Assembly: GCA_964016885.1 (NCBI GenBank)
Contig: OZ024744.1
Span: 26,802,108-26,866,107, forward strand
Length of the DNA: 64,000 nucleotides
Direction of reading: 5' to 3'
Source: Eledone cirrhosa
Lineage: Eukaryota > Mollusca > Cephalopoda > Octopoda > Eledonidae
Position numbers and translations under genes: made by a program. This document shows, piece by piece, positions 34,401 through 48,747 of the stretch (the first letter of the stretch is position 1; each line of letters starts with the position of its first letter). A model generated the notes under the pieces. The model was not told where the DNA came from. It saw only the letters and a list, made by a program, of their open reading frames with translations, and ran no database searches.

Positions 34401-37400
34401 GCATCTCAGTGCATGTGGTGGTAAGAAGGAAGTAACCTTAGGGCCAAGGACACCAGAAGTTTCCACTGTTACGGCTAGGCATCTCAGTGCATGTGGTGCT
34501 AAGAAGAGAGGTAACCTTAGGGCCAGGGACACCAGAAGTCTCCACTGCTACGGCTAGGCATCTCAGTGCATGTGGTGGTAAGTAGGGAGGTAACCTTAGG
34601 GCCAGGGACAGCAGAAGTCTCCACTGCTACCGCTAGGCATCTCAGTGCATGAGGTGGTAAGAAGGGAGGTAACCTTAGGGCCAGGGCCACCAAAGTCTCC
34701 ACTGCTACGGCTAGGCATCTCAGTGCATGTGGTGGTAAGAAGGGAGGTAACCTTCGGGCCAGGGACACCAGAAGTCTCCACTGCTACGGCTAGGCATCTC
34801 AGTGCATGTGGTGGTAAGAAGGAAGTAACGTCAGGGCCAAGGACACCAGAAGTCTCCACTGCTACGACTAGGCATCTCAGTGCATGTGGTGGTAAGAAGG
34901 GAGGTAACCTGAGGGCCAGGGACACCAGACGTCTCCACTGTTACGGGTAGGCATCTCAGTGCATGTGTTGCTAAGAAGGGAGGTAACCTTAGGGCCAGGG
35001 ACAGCAGAAGTCTCCACTGCTACCGCTAGGCATCTCAGTGCATGTGGTGGTAAGAAGGGAGGTAACCTGAGGGCCAGGGACACCAGACGTCTCCACTGTT
35101 ACGGGTAGGCATCTCAGTGCATGTGGTGGTAAGAAGGGAGGTAACCTTAGGGCCAAGGACACCAGAAATCTCCACTGTTACGGCTAGGCATCTCAGTGCA
35201 TGTGGTGGTAAGAAAGGAAGTAACCTTTGGGCCAAGGACACCAGAAGTCTCCACTGTTACGGCTAGGCATCTCAGTGCATGTGGTGGTAAGAAGGGAGGT
35301 AACCTTAGGGCCAGGGACACCAGAAGTCTCCACTGCTACGGCTAGGCATCTCAGTGCATGTGGTGGTAAGAAGGAAGTAACCTTAGGGCCAAGGACACCA
35401 GAAGTCTCCACTGTTACGGCTAGGCATCTCAGTGCATGTGGTGGTAAGAAGGGAGGCAACCTTAGGGCCAGGGACACCAGAAGTCTCCACTGTTACGGCT
35501 AGGCATCTCAGTGCATGTGGTGCTAAGAAGGGAGTTAACCTTAGGGCCAGGGACACCAGAAGTCTCCACTGCTACGGCTAGGCATCTCAGTGCATGTGGT
35601 GGTAAGAAGGGAGGTAACCTTAGGGCCAGGGACAGCAGAAGTCTCCACTGCTACCGCTAGGCATCTCAGTGCATGTGGTGGTAAGAAGGGAGGTAACCTT
35701 AGGGCCAGGGACACCAGACGTCTCCACTGCTACCGCTAGGCATCTCAGTGGATGTGGTGGTAAGAAGGGAGGTAACCTTAGGGCCAGGGACACCAGAAGT
35801 CTCCACTGTTACGGCTAGGCATCTCAGTGCATGTGGTGCTAAGAAGAGAGGTAACCTTAGGGCCAGGGACACCAGAAGTCTCCACTGCTACGGCTAGGCA
35901 TCTCAGTGCATGTGGTGGTAAGAAGGGAGGTAACCTGAGGGCCAGGGACACCAGACGTCTCCACTGTTACGGGTAGGCATCTCAGTGCATGTGTTGCTAA
36001 GAAGGGAGGTAACCTTAGGGCCAGGGACAGCAGAAGTCTCCACTGCTACCGCTAGGCATCTCAGTGCATGTGGTGGTAAGAAGGTAGGTAACCTGAGGGC
36101 CAGGGACACCAGACGTCTCCACTGTTACGGGTAGGCATCTCAGTGCATGTGGTGGTAAGAAGGGAGGTAACCTTAGGGCCAAGGACACCAGAAATCTCCA
36201 CTGTTACGGCTAGGCATCTCAGTGCATGTGGTGGTAAGAAAGGAAGTAACCTTTGGGCCAAGGACACCAGAAGTCTCCACTGTTACGGCTAGGCATCTCA
36301 GTGCATGTGGTGGTAAGAAGGGAGGTAACCTTAGGGCAGGGACACCAGAAGTCTCCACTGCTACGGCTAGGCATCTCAGTGCATGTGGTGGTAAGAAGGA
36401 AGTAACCTTAGGGCCAAGGACACCAGAAGTCTCCACTGTTACGGCTAGGCATCTCAGTGCATGTGGTGGTAAGAAGGGAGGCAACCTTAGGGCCAGGGAC
36501 ACCAGAAGTCTCCACTGTTACGGCTAGGCATCTCAGTGCATGTGGTGCTAAGAAGGGAGTTAACCTTAGGGCCAGGGACACCAGAAGTCTCCACTTCTAC
36601 GGCTAGGCATCTCAGTGCATGTGGTGGTAAGAAGGGAGGTAACCTTAGGGCCAGGGACAGCAGAAGTCTCCACTGCTACCGTTAGGCATCTCAGTGCATG
36701 TGGTGATAAGAAGGGAGGTAACCTTAGGGCCAGGGACACCAGACGTCTCCACTCTTACGGGTAGGCATCTCAGTGCATGTGGTGGTAAGAAAGGAAGTAA
36801 CCTTTGGGCCAAGGACACCAGAAGTCTCCACTGTTACGGCTAGGCATCTCAGTGCATGTGGTGGTAAGAAGGGAGGTAACCTTAGGGCCAGGGACACCAG
36901 AAGTCTCCACTGTTACGGCTAGGCATCTCAGTGCATGTGGTGGTAAGAAGGAAGTAACCTTAGGGCCAAGGACACCAGAAGTCTCCACTGTTACGGCTAG
37001 GCATCTCAGTGCATGTGGTGGTAAGAAGGGAGGTAACCTTAGGACCAGGGACACCAGAAGACTCCACTGCTACGGCTAGGCATCTCAGTGCATGTGGTGG
37101 TAAGAAGGAAGTAACCTTAGGGCCAGGGACACCAGAAGTCTCCACTGCTACGGCTAGACATCTCAGTGCATGTGGTGGTAAGAAGGGAGGTAACCTTAAG
37201 GCCAGGGACACCAGAAGACTCCACTGTTACGGCTAGGCATCTCAGTGCATGTGGTGGTAAGTATGGAGGTAACCTTAGGGCCAAGGACACCAGAAATCTC
37301 CAATGTTACGGCTAGGCATCTCAGTGCATGTGGTGGTAAGAAAGGAAGTAACCTTTGGGCCAAGGAATCCAGAAGTCTCCACTGTTACGGCTAGGCATCT

Positions 37401-38230
37401 CAGTGCATGTGGTGGTAAGAAGGGAGGTAACCTCAGGGCCAGGGACACCAGAAGTCTCTACTGCTACGGCTAGGCATCTCAGTGCATGTGGTGGTAAGAA
37501 GGAAGTAACCTTAGGGCCAAGGACACCAGAAGTCTCCACTGTTACGGCTAGGCATCTCAGTGCATGTGGTGGTAAGAAGGGAGGTAACCTTAGGGCCAAG
37601 GACACCAGAAGTCTTCACTGTTACGGCTAGGCATGTCAGTGCATGTGGTGGTAAGAAGGGAGGTAACCTCAGGGCCAGGGACACCAGAAGTCTCTACTGC
37701 TACGGCTAGGCATCTCAGTGCATGTGGTGGTAAGAAGGAAGTAACCTTAGGGCCAAGGACACCAGAAGTTTCCACTGTTACGGCTAGGCATCTCAGTGCA
37801 TGTGGTGGTAAGAAGGGAGGTAACCTTAGGGCCAAGGACACCAGAAGTCTTCACTGTTACGGCTAGGCATGTCAGTGCATGTGGTGGTAAGAAGGGTGGT
37901 AACCTTAGTGCCAGGGACACCAGAAGTCTCCACTGTTACGGCTAGGCATCTCAGTGCATATGGTTGTAAGAAAGGAGGTTAACTTAGGGCCAGGGACACC
38001 AGACGTCTCCACTGTTACGGCTAGGCATCTCAGTGCATGTGGTGGTAAGAAGGGAGGTAACCTTAGGGCCAGGGACAGCAGAAGTCTCCACTGCTACCGC
38101 TAGGCATCTCAGTGCATGAGGTGGTAAGAAGGGAGGTAACCTTAGGGCCAGGGACACCAAAGTCTCCACTGCTACGGCTAGGCATCTCAGTGCATGTGGT
38201 GGTAAGAAGGGAGGTAACCTTCGGGCCAGG
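28463..38230 (+). repeat. 9767-bp tandem duplication, copy 2
   Basis: Copy 2 follows copy 1 directly. At the junction (28,463 to about 28,483) a monomer starts as the type found at the right end (CCTTCGGGCCA, as at about 38,220) and finishes as the type at the left end (TTACGTCTAGG, as at about 18,716). The switch falls within shared sequence at the same phase of the unit, as expected for unequal crossing over in register. No difference from copy 1 was found among the private variants that I compared. Confidence 0.92.
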
Positions 38231-39769
38231 GACACCAGAAGTCTCCACTGCTACGGCTAGGCATCTCAGTGCATGTGGTGGTAAGAAGGAAGTAACCTCA
38301 GGGCCAAGGACACCAGAAGTCTCCACTGCTACGACTAGGCATCTCAGTGCATGTGGTGGTAAGAAGGGAGGTAACCTGAGGGCCAGGGACACCAGACGTC
38401 TCCACTGTTACGGGTAGGCATCTCAGTGCATGTGTTGCTAAGAAGGGAGGTAACCTTAGGGCCAGGGACAGCAGAAGTTTCCACTGCTACCGCTAGGCAT
38501 CTCAGTGCATGTGGTGGTAAGAAGGGAGGTAACCTGAGGGCCAGGGACACCAGACGTCTCCACTGTTACGGGTAGGCATCTCAGTGCATGTGGTGGTAAG
38601 AAGGGAGGTAACCTTAGGGCCAAGGACACCAGAAATCTCCACTGTTACGGCTAGGCATCTCAGTGCATGTGGTGGTAAGAAAGGAAGTAACCTTTGGGCC
38701 AAGGACACCAGAAGTCTCCACTGTTACGGCTAGGCATCTCAGTGCATGTGGTGGTAAGAAGGGAGGTAACCTTAGGGCCAGGGACACCAGAAGTCTCCAC
38801 TGCTACGGCTAGGCATCTCAGTGCATGTGGTGGTAAGAAGGAAGTAACCTTAGGGCCAAGGACACCAGAAGTCTCCACTGTTACGGCTAGGCATCTCAGT
38901 GCATGTGGTGGTAAGAAGGGAGGCAACCTTAGGGCCAGGGACACCAGAAGTCTCCACTGTTACGGCTAGGCATCTCAGTGCATGTGGTGCTAAGAAGGGA
39001 GTTAACCTTAGGGCCAGGGACACCAGAAGTCTCCACTGCTACGGCTAGGCATCTCAGTGCATGTGGTGGTAAGAAGGGAGGTAACCTTAGGGCCAGGGAC
39101 AGCAGAAGTCTCCACTGCTACCGCTAGGCATCTCAGTGCATGTGGTGGTAAGAAGGGAGGTAACCTTAGGGCCAGGGACACCAGACGTCTCCACTCTTAC
39201 GGGTAGGCATCTCAGTGCATGTGGTGGTAAGAAAGGAAGTAACCTTTGGGCCAAGGACACCAGAAGTCTCCACTGTTACGGCTAGGCATCTCAGTGCATG
39301 TGGTGGTAAGAAGGGAGGTAACCTTAGGGCCAGGGACACCAGAAGTCTCCACTGCTACGGCTAGGCATCTCAGTGCATGTGGTGGTAAGAAGGAAGTAAC
39401 CTTAGGGCCAAGGACACCAGAAGTCTCCACTGTTACGGCTAGGCATCTCAGTGCATGTGGTGGTAAGAAGGGAGGTAACCTTAGGGCCAGGGACACCAGA
39501 AGACTCCACTGCTACGGCTAGGCATCTCAGTGCATGTGGTGGTAAGAAGGAAGTAACCTTAGGGCCAGGGACACCAGAAGTCTCCACTGCTACGGCTAGA
39601 CATCTCAGTGCATGTGGTGGTAAGAAGGGAGGTAACCTTAAGGCCAGGGACACCAGAAGACTCCACTGTTACGGCTAGGCATCTCAGTGCATGTGGTGGT
39701 AAGTATGGAGGTAACCTTAGGGCCAAGGACACCAGAAATCTCCAATGTTACGGCTAGGCATCTCAGTGC

Positions 39770-42030
39770 ATGTGGTGGTAAGAAATGAAGTAACCTTTGG
39801 GCCAAGGACTCCAGAAGTCTCCACTGTTACGGCTAGGCATCTCAGTGCATGTGGTGGTAAGAAGGGAGGTAACCTCAGGGCCAGGGACACCAGAAGTCTC
39901 TACTGCTACGGCTAGGCATCTCAGTGCATGTGGTGGTAAGAAGGAAGTAACCTTAGGGCCAAGGACACCAGAAGTCTCCACTGTTACGGCTAGGCATCTC
40001 AGTGCATGTGGTGGTAAGAAGGGAGGTAACCTTAGGTCCAAGGACACCAGAAGTCTTCACTGTTACGGCTAGGCATGTCAGTGCATGTGGTGGTAAGAAG
40101 GGTGGTAACCTTAGTGCCAGGGACACCAGAAGTCTCCACTGTTACGGCTAGGCATCTCAGTGCATATGGTTGTAAGAAAGGAGGTAAACTTAGGGCCAGC
40201 GACACCAGAAGTCTCCACTGTTACGACTAGGCATCTCAGTGGATGTGGTGGTAAGAAGGGAGGTAACCTTAGGGCCAGGGACACCAGAAGTCTCCACTGT
40301 TACGGCTAGGCATCTCAGTGCATGTGGTGCTAAAAAGGGAGGTAACCTTAGGGCCAGGGACACCAGAAGTCTCCACTGCTAAGGCTAGGCATCTCAGTGC
40401 ATGTGGTGGTAAGAAGGGAGGTAACCTTAGGGCCAGGGACAACAGAAGTCTCCACTGCTACCGCTAGGCATCTCAGTGCATGAGGTGGTAAGAAGGGAGG
40501 TAACCTTAGGGCCAGGGACACCAAAGTCTCCACTGCTACGGCTAGGCTTCTCAGTGCATGTGGTGGTAAGAAGGGATGTAACCTTCGGGCCAGGGACACC
40601 AGAAGTCTCCACTGCTACGGCTAGGCATCTCAGTGCATGTGGTGGTAAGAAGGAAGTAACCTCAGGGCCAAGGACACCAGAAGTCTCCACTGCTACGACT
40701 AGGCATCTCAGTGCATGTGGTGGTAAGAAGGGAGGTAACCTGAGGGCCGGGGACACCAGACGTCTCCACTGTTACGGGTAGGCATCTCAGTGCATGTGTT
40801 GCTAAGAAGGGAGGTAACCTTAGGGCCAGGGACAGCAGAAGTCTCCACTGCTACCGCTAGGCATCTCAGTGCATGTGGTGGTAAGAAGGGAGGTAACCTG
40901 AGGGCCAGGGACACCAGACGTCTCCACTGCTACGGCTAGACATCTCAGTGCATGTGGTGGTAAGAAGGAAGTAACCTTAGGGCCAAGGACACCAGAAGTC
41001 TCCACTGTTACGGCTAGGCATCTCAGTGCATGTGGTGGTAAGAAGGGAGGTAACCTCAGGGCCAGGGACACCAGAAGTATCCACTGCTACGGCTAGGCAT
41101 CTCAGTGCATGTGGTGGTAAGAAGGAAGTAACCTTAGGGCCAAGGACACCAGAAGTCTCCACTGTTACGGCTAGGCATCTCAGTGCATGTGGTGGTAAGA
41201 AGGGAGGTAACCTTAGGGCCAGGGACACCAGAAGTCTCCACTGCTACGGCTAGGCATCTCAGTGCATGTGGTGGTAAGAAGGAAGGAACCGTAGGGCCAA
41301 GGACACCAGAAGTCTCCACTCTTACGGCTAGGCATCTCAGTGCATGTAGTTGTAAGAAGGGAAGTAACCTTAGGGCCAGGGACACCAGAAGTCTCCACTG
41401 CTACGGCTAGGCATCTCAGTGCATGTGGTGGTAAGAAGGAAGTAACCTTAGGGCCAGGGACACCAGAAGTCTCCACTGCTACGGCTAGACATCTCAGTGC
41501 ATGTGGTGGTAAGAAGGGAGGTAACCTAAGGGCCAGGGACACCAGAAGTCTCCACTGTTACGGCTAGGCATCTCAGTGCTAGTGGTGGTAAGAAGGGAGG
41601 TAACCTTAGGGCCAGGGACACCAGAAGTCTCCACTGTTACGGCTAGGCATGTCAGTGCATGAGGTGGTAAGAAGGGTGGTAACCTTAGGGCCAGGGACAC
41701 CAAAAGTCTCCACTGCTACGGCTAGGCATCTCAGTGCATGTGGTGGTAAGAAGGGAGGTAACTTTAGGGCCAGGGACACCAGAAGTCTCCACTGCTACGG
41801 CTAGGCATCTCAGTGCATGTGGTGGTAAGAAGGAAGTAACCTCAGGGCCAAGGACACCAAAAGTCTCCACTGTTACGGCTAGGCATCTCAGTGCATGTGG
41901 TGGTAAGAAGGAAGTAACCTCAGGGCCAAGGACACCAGAAGTCTCCACTGCTACGACTAGGCATCTCAGTGCATGTGGTGGTAAGAAGGGAGGTAACCTT
42001 AGGGCCAGGGACACCAGACGTCTCCACTGT
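39770..42030 (+). repeat. Higher-order block H, copy 1 of 3
   Basis: A block of about 2.25 kb (around 29 monomers) starting with the marker AAATGAAGTAACC and GGACTCCAG at about 39,781-39,812. It includes CTAAGGCTAGG, GGCTTCTCAG, CAGTGCTAGTGGTGG and other private variants in fixed order. The same order recurs 4884 and 8979 bp downstream. Confidence 0.85.
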
Positions 42031-43305
42031 TACGGGTAGGCATCTCAGTGCATGTGTTGCTAAGAAGTGAGGTAACCTTAGGGCCAGGGACAGCAGAAGT
42101 CTCCACTGCTACCGCTAGGCATCTCAGTGCATGTGGTGGTAAGAAGGTAGGTAACCTGAGGGCCAGGGACACCAGACGTCTCCACTGCTACGGCTAGGCA
42201 TCTCAGTGCATGTGGTGGTAAGAAGGAAGTAACCTTAGGGCCAAGGACACCAGAAGTCTCCACTGTTACGGCTAGGCATCTCAGTGCATGTGGTGGTAAG
42301 AAGGGAGGTAACCTTAGGGCCAGGGACACCAGAAGTCTCCACTGCTACGGCTAGGCATCTCAGTGCATGTGGTGGTAAGAAGGAAGTAACCTTAGGGCCA
42401 GGGACACCAGAAGTCTCCACTGCTACGGCTAGACATCTCAGTGCATGTGGTGGTAAGAAGGGAGGTAACCTAAAGGCCAGGGACACCAGAAGTCTCCACT
42501 GTTACGGCTAGGCATCTCAGTGCTAGTGGTGGTAAGAAGGGAGGTAACCTTAGGGCCAGGGACACCAGAAGTCTCCACTGTTACGGCTAGGCATGTCAGT
42601 GCATGAGGTGGTAAGAAGGGTGGTAACTTTAGGGCCAGGGACACCAAAAGTCTCCACTGCTACGGCTAGGCATCTCAGTGCATGTGGTGGTAAGAAGGGA
42701 GGTAACCTTAGGGCCAGGGACACCAGAAGTCTCCACTGCTACGGCTAGGCATCTCAGTGCATGTGGTGGTAAGAAGGAAGTAACCTCAGGGCCAAGGACA
42801 CCAAAAGTCTCCACTGTTACGGCTAGGCATCTCAGTGCATGTGGTGGTAAGAAGGGAGGTAACCTTAGGGCCAGGGACACCAGAAGTCTCCACTGCTACG
42901 GCTAGGCATCTCAGTGCATGTGGTGGTAAGAAGGGAGGTAACCTTAGGGCCAAGGACACCAGAAGTCTCCACTGTTACGGCTAGGCATCTCAGTGCATGT
43001 GGTGGTAAGAAGGGAGGTAACCTTAGGACCAGCGACACCAGAAGTCTCCACTGCTACGACTAGGCATCTCAGTGCATGTGGTGGTAAGAAGGGAGGTAAC
43101 CTTAGGGCCAGGGACACCAGAAGTCTCCACTGCTACGACTAGGCATCTCAGTGCATGTGGTGGTAAGAAGGGAGGTAACCTGAGGGCCAGGGACACCAGA
43201 CGTCTCCACTGTTACGGGTAGGCATCTCAGTGCATGTGGTGCTAAGAAGGGAGGTAACCTTAGGGCCAGGGACAGCAGAAGTCTCCACTGCTACCTCTAG
43301 GCATC

Positions 43306-44600
43306 TCAGTGCATGTGGTGGTAAGAAGGGAGGTAACCTGAGGGCCAGGGACACCAGACGTCTCCACTGTTACGTCTAGGCGTCTCAGTGCATGTGGTGG
43401 TAAGAAGGGAGGTAACCTCAGGGCCAGGGACACCAGAAGTCTCTACTGCTACGGCTAGGCATCTCAGTGCATGTGGTGGTAAGAAGGAAGTAACCTTAGG
43501 GCCAAGGACACCAGAAGTCTCCACTGTTATGGCTAGGCATCTCAGTGCATGTGGTGGTAAGAAGAGAGGTAACCTTAGGGCCAAGGACACCAGAAGTCTT
43601 CACTGTTACGGCTAGGCATGTCAGTGCATGTGGTGGTAAGAAGGGTGGTAACCTTAGTGCCAGGGACACCAGAAGTCTCCACTGTTACGGCTAGGCATCT
43701 CAGTGCATATGGTTGTAAGAAAGGAGGTAAACTTAGGGCCAGGGACACCAGAAGTCTCCACTGTTACGGCTAGGCATCTCAGTGGATGTGGTGGTAAGAA
43801 GGGAGGTAACCTTAGGGCCAGGGACACCAGAAGTCTCCACTGTTACGGCTAGGCATCTCAGTGCATGTGGTGCTAAGAAGGGAGGTAACCTTAGGGCCAG
43901 GGACACCAGAAGTCTCCACTGCTACGGCTAGGCATCTCAGTGCATGTGGTGGTAAGAAGGGAGGTAACCTGAGGGCCAGGGACACCAGACGTCTCCACTG
44001 TTACGGGTAGGCATCTCAGTGCATGTGGTGGTAACAAGGGAGGTAACCTTAGGGCCAAGGACACCAGAAATCTCCACTGTTGCGGCTAGGCATCTCAGTG
44101 CATGTGGTGGTAAGAAAGGAAGTAACCTTTGGGCCAAGGACACCAGAAGTCTCCACTGTTACGGCTAGGCATCTCAGTGCATGTGGTGGTAAGAAGGGAG
44201 GTAACCTTAGGGCCAGGGACACCAGAAGTCTCCACTGCTACGGCTAGGCATCTCAGTGCATGTGGTGGTAAGAAGGAAGTAACCTTAGGGCCAAGGACAC
44301 CAGAAGTCTCCACTGTTACGGCTAGGCATCTCAGTGCATGTGGTGGTAAGAAGGGAGGCAACCTTAGGGCCAGGGACACCAGAAGTCTCCACTGTTACGG
44401 CTAGGCATCTCAGTGCATGTGGTGCTAAGAAGGGAGTTAACCTTAGGGCCAGGGACACCAGAAGTCTCCACTGCTACGGCTAGGCATCTCAGTGCATGTG
44501 GTGGTAAGAAGGGAGGTAACCTTAGAGCCAGGGACAGCAGAAGTCTCCACTGCTACCGCTAGGCATCTCAGTGCATGTGGTGGTAAGAAGGGAGGTAACC
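43306..44600 (+). repeat. Block marked by GTTATGGC, copy 1 of 3
   Basis: TTATGG in place of TTACGG at 43,527 recurs at 47,071 (3544 bp later) and 53,924 (10,397 bp later), each time with the same neighbouring variants (TTACGTCTAGG before it and GTCTTCACTG after it). The block ordering differs from block H, so the region is a mosaic of overlapping duplications. Confidence 0.75.
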
Positions 44601-44652
44601 TTAGGGCCAGGGACACCAGACGTCTCCAATGTTACGGCTAGGCATCTCAGTG

Positions 44653-46900
44653 CATGTGGTGGTAAGAAATGAAGTAACCTTTGGGCCAAGGACTCCAGAA
44701 GTCTCCACTGTTACGGCTAGGCATCTCAGTGCATGTGGTGGTAAGAAGGGAGGTAACCTCAGGGCCAGGGACACCAGAAGTCTCTACTGCTACGGCTAGG
44801 CATCTCAGTGCATGTGGTGGTAAGAAGGAAGTAACCTTAGGGCCAAGGACACCAGAAGTCTCCACTGTTACGGCTAGGCATCTCAGTGCATGTGGTGGTA
44901 AGAAGGGAGGTAACCTTAGGGCCAAGGACACCAGAAGTCTTCACTGTTACGGCTAGGCATGTCAGTGCATGTGGTGGTAAGAAGGGTGGTAACCTTAGTG
45001 CCAGGGACACCAGAAGTCTCCACTGTTACGGCTAGGCATCTCAGTGCATATGGTTGTAAGAAAGGAGGTAAACTTAGGGCCAGCGACACCAGAAGTCTCC
45101 ACTGTTACGACTAGGCATCTCAGTGGATGTGGTGGTAAGAAGGGAGGTAACCTTAGGGCCAGGGACACCAGAAGTCTCCACTGTTACGGCTAGGCATCTC
45201 AGTGCATGTGGTGCTAAAAAGGGAGGTAACCTTAGGGCCAGGGACACCAGAAGTCTCCACTGCTAAGGCTAGGCATCTCAGTGCATGTGGTGGTAAGAAG
45301 GGAGGTAACCTTAGGGCCAGGGACAACAGAAGTCTCCACTGCTACCGCTAGGCATCTCAGTGCATGAGGTGGTAAGAAGGGAGGTAACCTTAGGGCCAGG
45401 GACACCAAAGTCTCCACTGCTACGGCTAGGCTTCTCAGTGCATGTGGTGGTAAGAAGGGATGTAACCTTCGGGCCAGGGACACCAGGAGTCTCCACTGCT
45501 ACGGCTAGGCATCTCAGTGCATGTGGTGGTAAGAAGGAAGTAACCTCAGGGCCAAGGACACCAGAAGTCTCCACTGCTACGACTAGGCATCTCAGTGCAT
45601 GTGGTGGTAAGAAGGGAGGTAACCTGAGGGCCAGGGACACCAGACGTCTCCACTGTTACGGGTAGGCATCTCAGTGCATGTGTTGCTAAGAAGGGAGGTA
45701 ACCTTAGGGCCAGGGACAGCAGAAGTCTCCACTGCTACCGCTAGGCATCTCAGTGCATGTGGTGGTAAGAAGGGAGGTAACCTGAGGGCCAGGGACACCA
45801 GACGTCTCCACTGCTACGGCTAGGCATCTCAGTGCATGTGGTGGTAAGAAGGAAGTAACCTTAGGGCCAAGGACACCAGAAGTCTCCACTGTTACGGCTA
45901 GGCATCTCAGTGCATGTGGTGGTAAGAAGGGAGGTAACCTCAGGGCCAGGGACACCAGAAGTCTCCACTGCTACGGCTAGGCATCTCAGTGCATGTGGTG
46001 GTAAGAAGGAAGTAACCTTAGGGCCAAGGACACCAGAAGTCTCCACTGTTACGGCTAGGCATCTCAGTGCATGTGGTGGTAAGAAGGGAGGTAACCTTAG
46101 GGACAGGGACACCAGAAGTCTCCACTGCTACGGCTAGGCATCTCAGTGCATGTGGTGGTAAGAAGGAAGGAACCGTAGGGCCAAGGACACCAGAAGTCTC
46201 CACTCTTACGGCTAGGCATCTCAGTGCATGTAGTTGTAAGAAGGGAAGTAACCTTAGGGCCAGGGACACCAGAAGTCTCCACTGCTACGGCTAGGCATCT
46301 CAGTGCATGTGGTGGTAAGAAGGAAGTAACCTTAGGGCCAGGGACACCAGAAGTCTCCACTGCTACGGCTAGACATCTCAGTGCATGTGGTGGTAAGAAG
46401 GGAGGTAACCTAAGGGCCAGGGACACCAGAAGTCTCCACTGTTACGGCTAGGCATCTCAGTGCTAGTGGTGGTAAGAAGGGAGGTAACCTTAGGGCCAGG
46501 GACACCAGAAGTCTCCACTGTTACGGCTAGGCATGTCAGTGCATGAGGTGGTAAGAAGGGTGGTAACCTTAGGGCCAGGGACACCAAAAGTCTCCACTGC
46601 TACGGCTAGGCATCTCAGTGCATGTGGTGGTAAGAAGGGAGGTAACCTTAGGGCCAGGGACACCAGAAGTCTCCACTGCTACGGCTAGGCATCTCAGTGC
46701 ATGTGGTGGTAAGAAGGAAGTAACCTCAGGGCCAAGGACACCAAAAGTCTCCACTGTTACGGCTAGGCATCTCAGTGCATGTGGTGGTAAGAAGGAAGTA
46801 ACCTCAGGGCCAAGGACACCAGAAGTCTCCACTGCTACGACTAGGCATCTCAGTGCATGTGGTGGTAAGAAGGGAGGTAACCTGAGGGCCAGGGACACCA
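44653..46900 (+). repeat. Higher-order block H, copy 2 of 3
   Basis: The AGAAATGAAG marker is at 44,665, exactly 4884 bp after copy 1. Sparse substitutions distinguish it, for example GGGACAGGGAC near 46,100 and ACCAGGAGTC near 45,483. Its left junction is at about 44,620, where a monomer changes type from CCAGACGTCTCC to CCAATGTTACGG. Confidence 0.85.
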
Positions 46901-48747
46901 GACGTCTCCACTGTTACGTCTAGGCATCTCAGTGCATGTGGTGGTAAGAAGGGAGGTAACCTCAGGGCCAGGGACACCAGAGGTCTCTACTGCTACGGCT
47001 AGGCATCTCAGTGCATGTGGTGGTAAGAAGGAAGTAACCTTAGGGCCAAGGACACCAGAAGTCTCCACTGTTATGGCTAGGCATCTCAGTGCATGTGGTG
47101 GTAAGAAGGGAGGTAACCTTAGGGCCAAGGACACCAGAAGTCTTCACTGTTACGGCTAGGCATGTCAGTGCATGTGGTGGTAAGAAGGGTGGTAACCTTA
47201 GTGCCAGGGACACCAGAAGTCTCCACTGTTACGGCTAGGCATCTCAGTGCATATGGTTGTAAGAAAGGAGGTAAACTTAGGGCCAGGGACACCAGAAGTC
47301 TCCACTGTTACGGCTAGGCATCTCAGTGGATGTGGTGGTAAGAAGGGAGGTAACCTTAGGGCCAGGGACACCAGAAGTCTCCACTGTTACGGCTAGGCAT
47401 CTCAGTGCATGTGGTGCTAAGAAGGGAGGTAACCTTAGGGCCAGGGACACCAGAAGTCTCCACTGCTACGGCTAGGCATCTCAGTGCATGTGGTGGTAAG
47501 AAGGGAGGTAACCTGAGGGCCAGGGACACCAGACGTCTCCACTGTTACGGGTAGGCATCTCAGTGCATGTGGTGGTAACAAGGGAGGTAACCTTAGGGCC
47601 AAGGACACCAGAAATCTCCACTGTTACGGCTAGGCATCTCAGTGCATGTGGTGGTAAGAAAGGAAGTAACCTTTGGGCCAAGGACACCAGAAGTCTCCAC
47701 TGTTACGGCTAGGCATCTCAGTGCATGTGGTGGTAAGAAGGGAGGTAACCTTAGGGCCAGGGACACCAGAAGTCTCCACTGCTACGGCTAGGCATCTCAG
47801 TGCATGTGGTGGTAAGAAGGAAGTAACCTTAGGGCCAAGGACACCAGAAGTCTCCACTGTTACGGCTAGGCATCTCAGAGCATGTGGTGGTAAGAAGGGA
47901 GGCAACCTTAGGGCCAGGGACACCAGAAGTCTCCACTGTTACGGCTAGGCATCTCAGTGCATGTGGTGCTAAGAAGGGAGTTAACCTTAGGGCCAGGGAC
48001 ACCAGAAGTCTCCACTGCTACGGCTAGGCATCTCAGTGCATGTGGTGGTAAGAAGGGAGGTAACCTTAGGGCCAGGGACAGCAGAAGTCTCCACTGCTAC
48101 CGCTAGGCATCTCAGTGCATGTGGTGGTAAGAAGGGAGGTAACCTTAGGGCCAGGGACACCAGACGTCTCCACTCTTACGGGTAGGCATCTCAGTGCATG
48201 TGGTGGTAAGAAAGGAAGTAACCTTTGGGCCAAGGACACCAGAAGTCTCCACTGTTACGGCTAGGCATCTCAGTGCATGTGGTGGTAAGAAGGGAGGTAA
48301 CCTTAGGGCCAGGGACACCAGAAGTCTCCACTGCTACGGCTAGGCATCTCAGTGCATGTGGTGGTAAGAAGGAAGTAACCTTATGGCCAAGGACACCAGA
48401 AGTCTCCACTGTTACGGCTAGGCATCTCAGTGCATGTGGTGGTAAGAAGGGAGGTAACCTTAGGGCCAGGGACACCAGAAGACTCCACTGCTACGGCTAG
48501 GCATCTCAGTGCATGTGGTGGTAAGAAGGAAGTAACCTTAGGGCCAGGGACACCAGAAGTCTCCACTGCTACGGCTAGACATCTCAGTGCATGTGGTGGT
48601 AAGAAGGGAGGTAACCTTAAGGCCAGGGACACCAGAAGACTCCACTGTTACGGCTAGGCATCTCAGTGCATGTGGTGGTAAGTATGGAGGTAACCTTAGG
48701 GCCAAGGACACCAGAAATCTCCAATGTTACGGCTAGGCATCTCAGTG

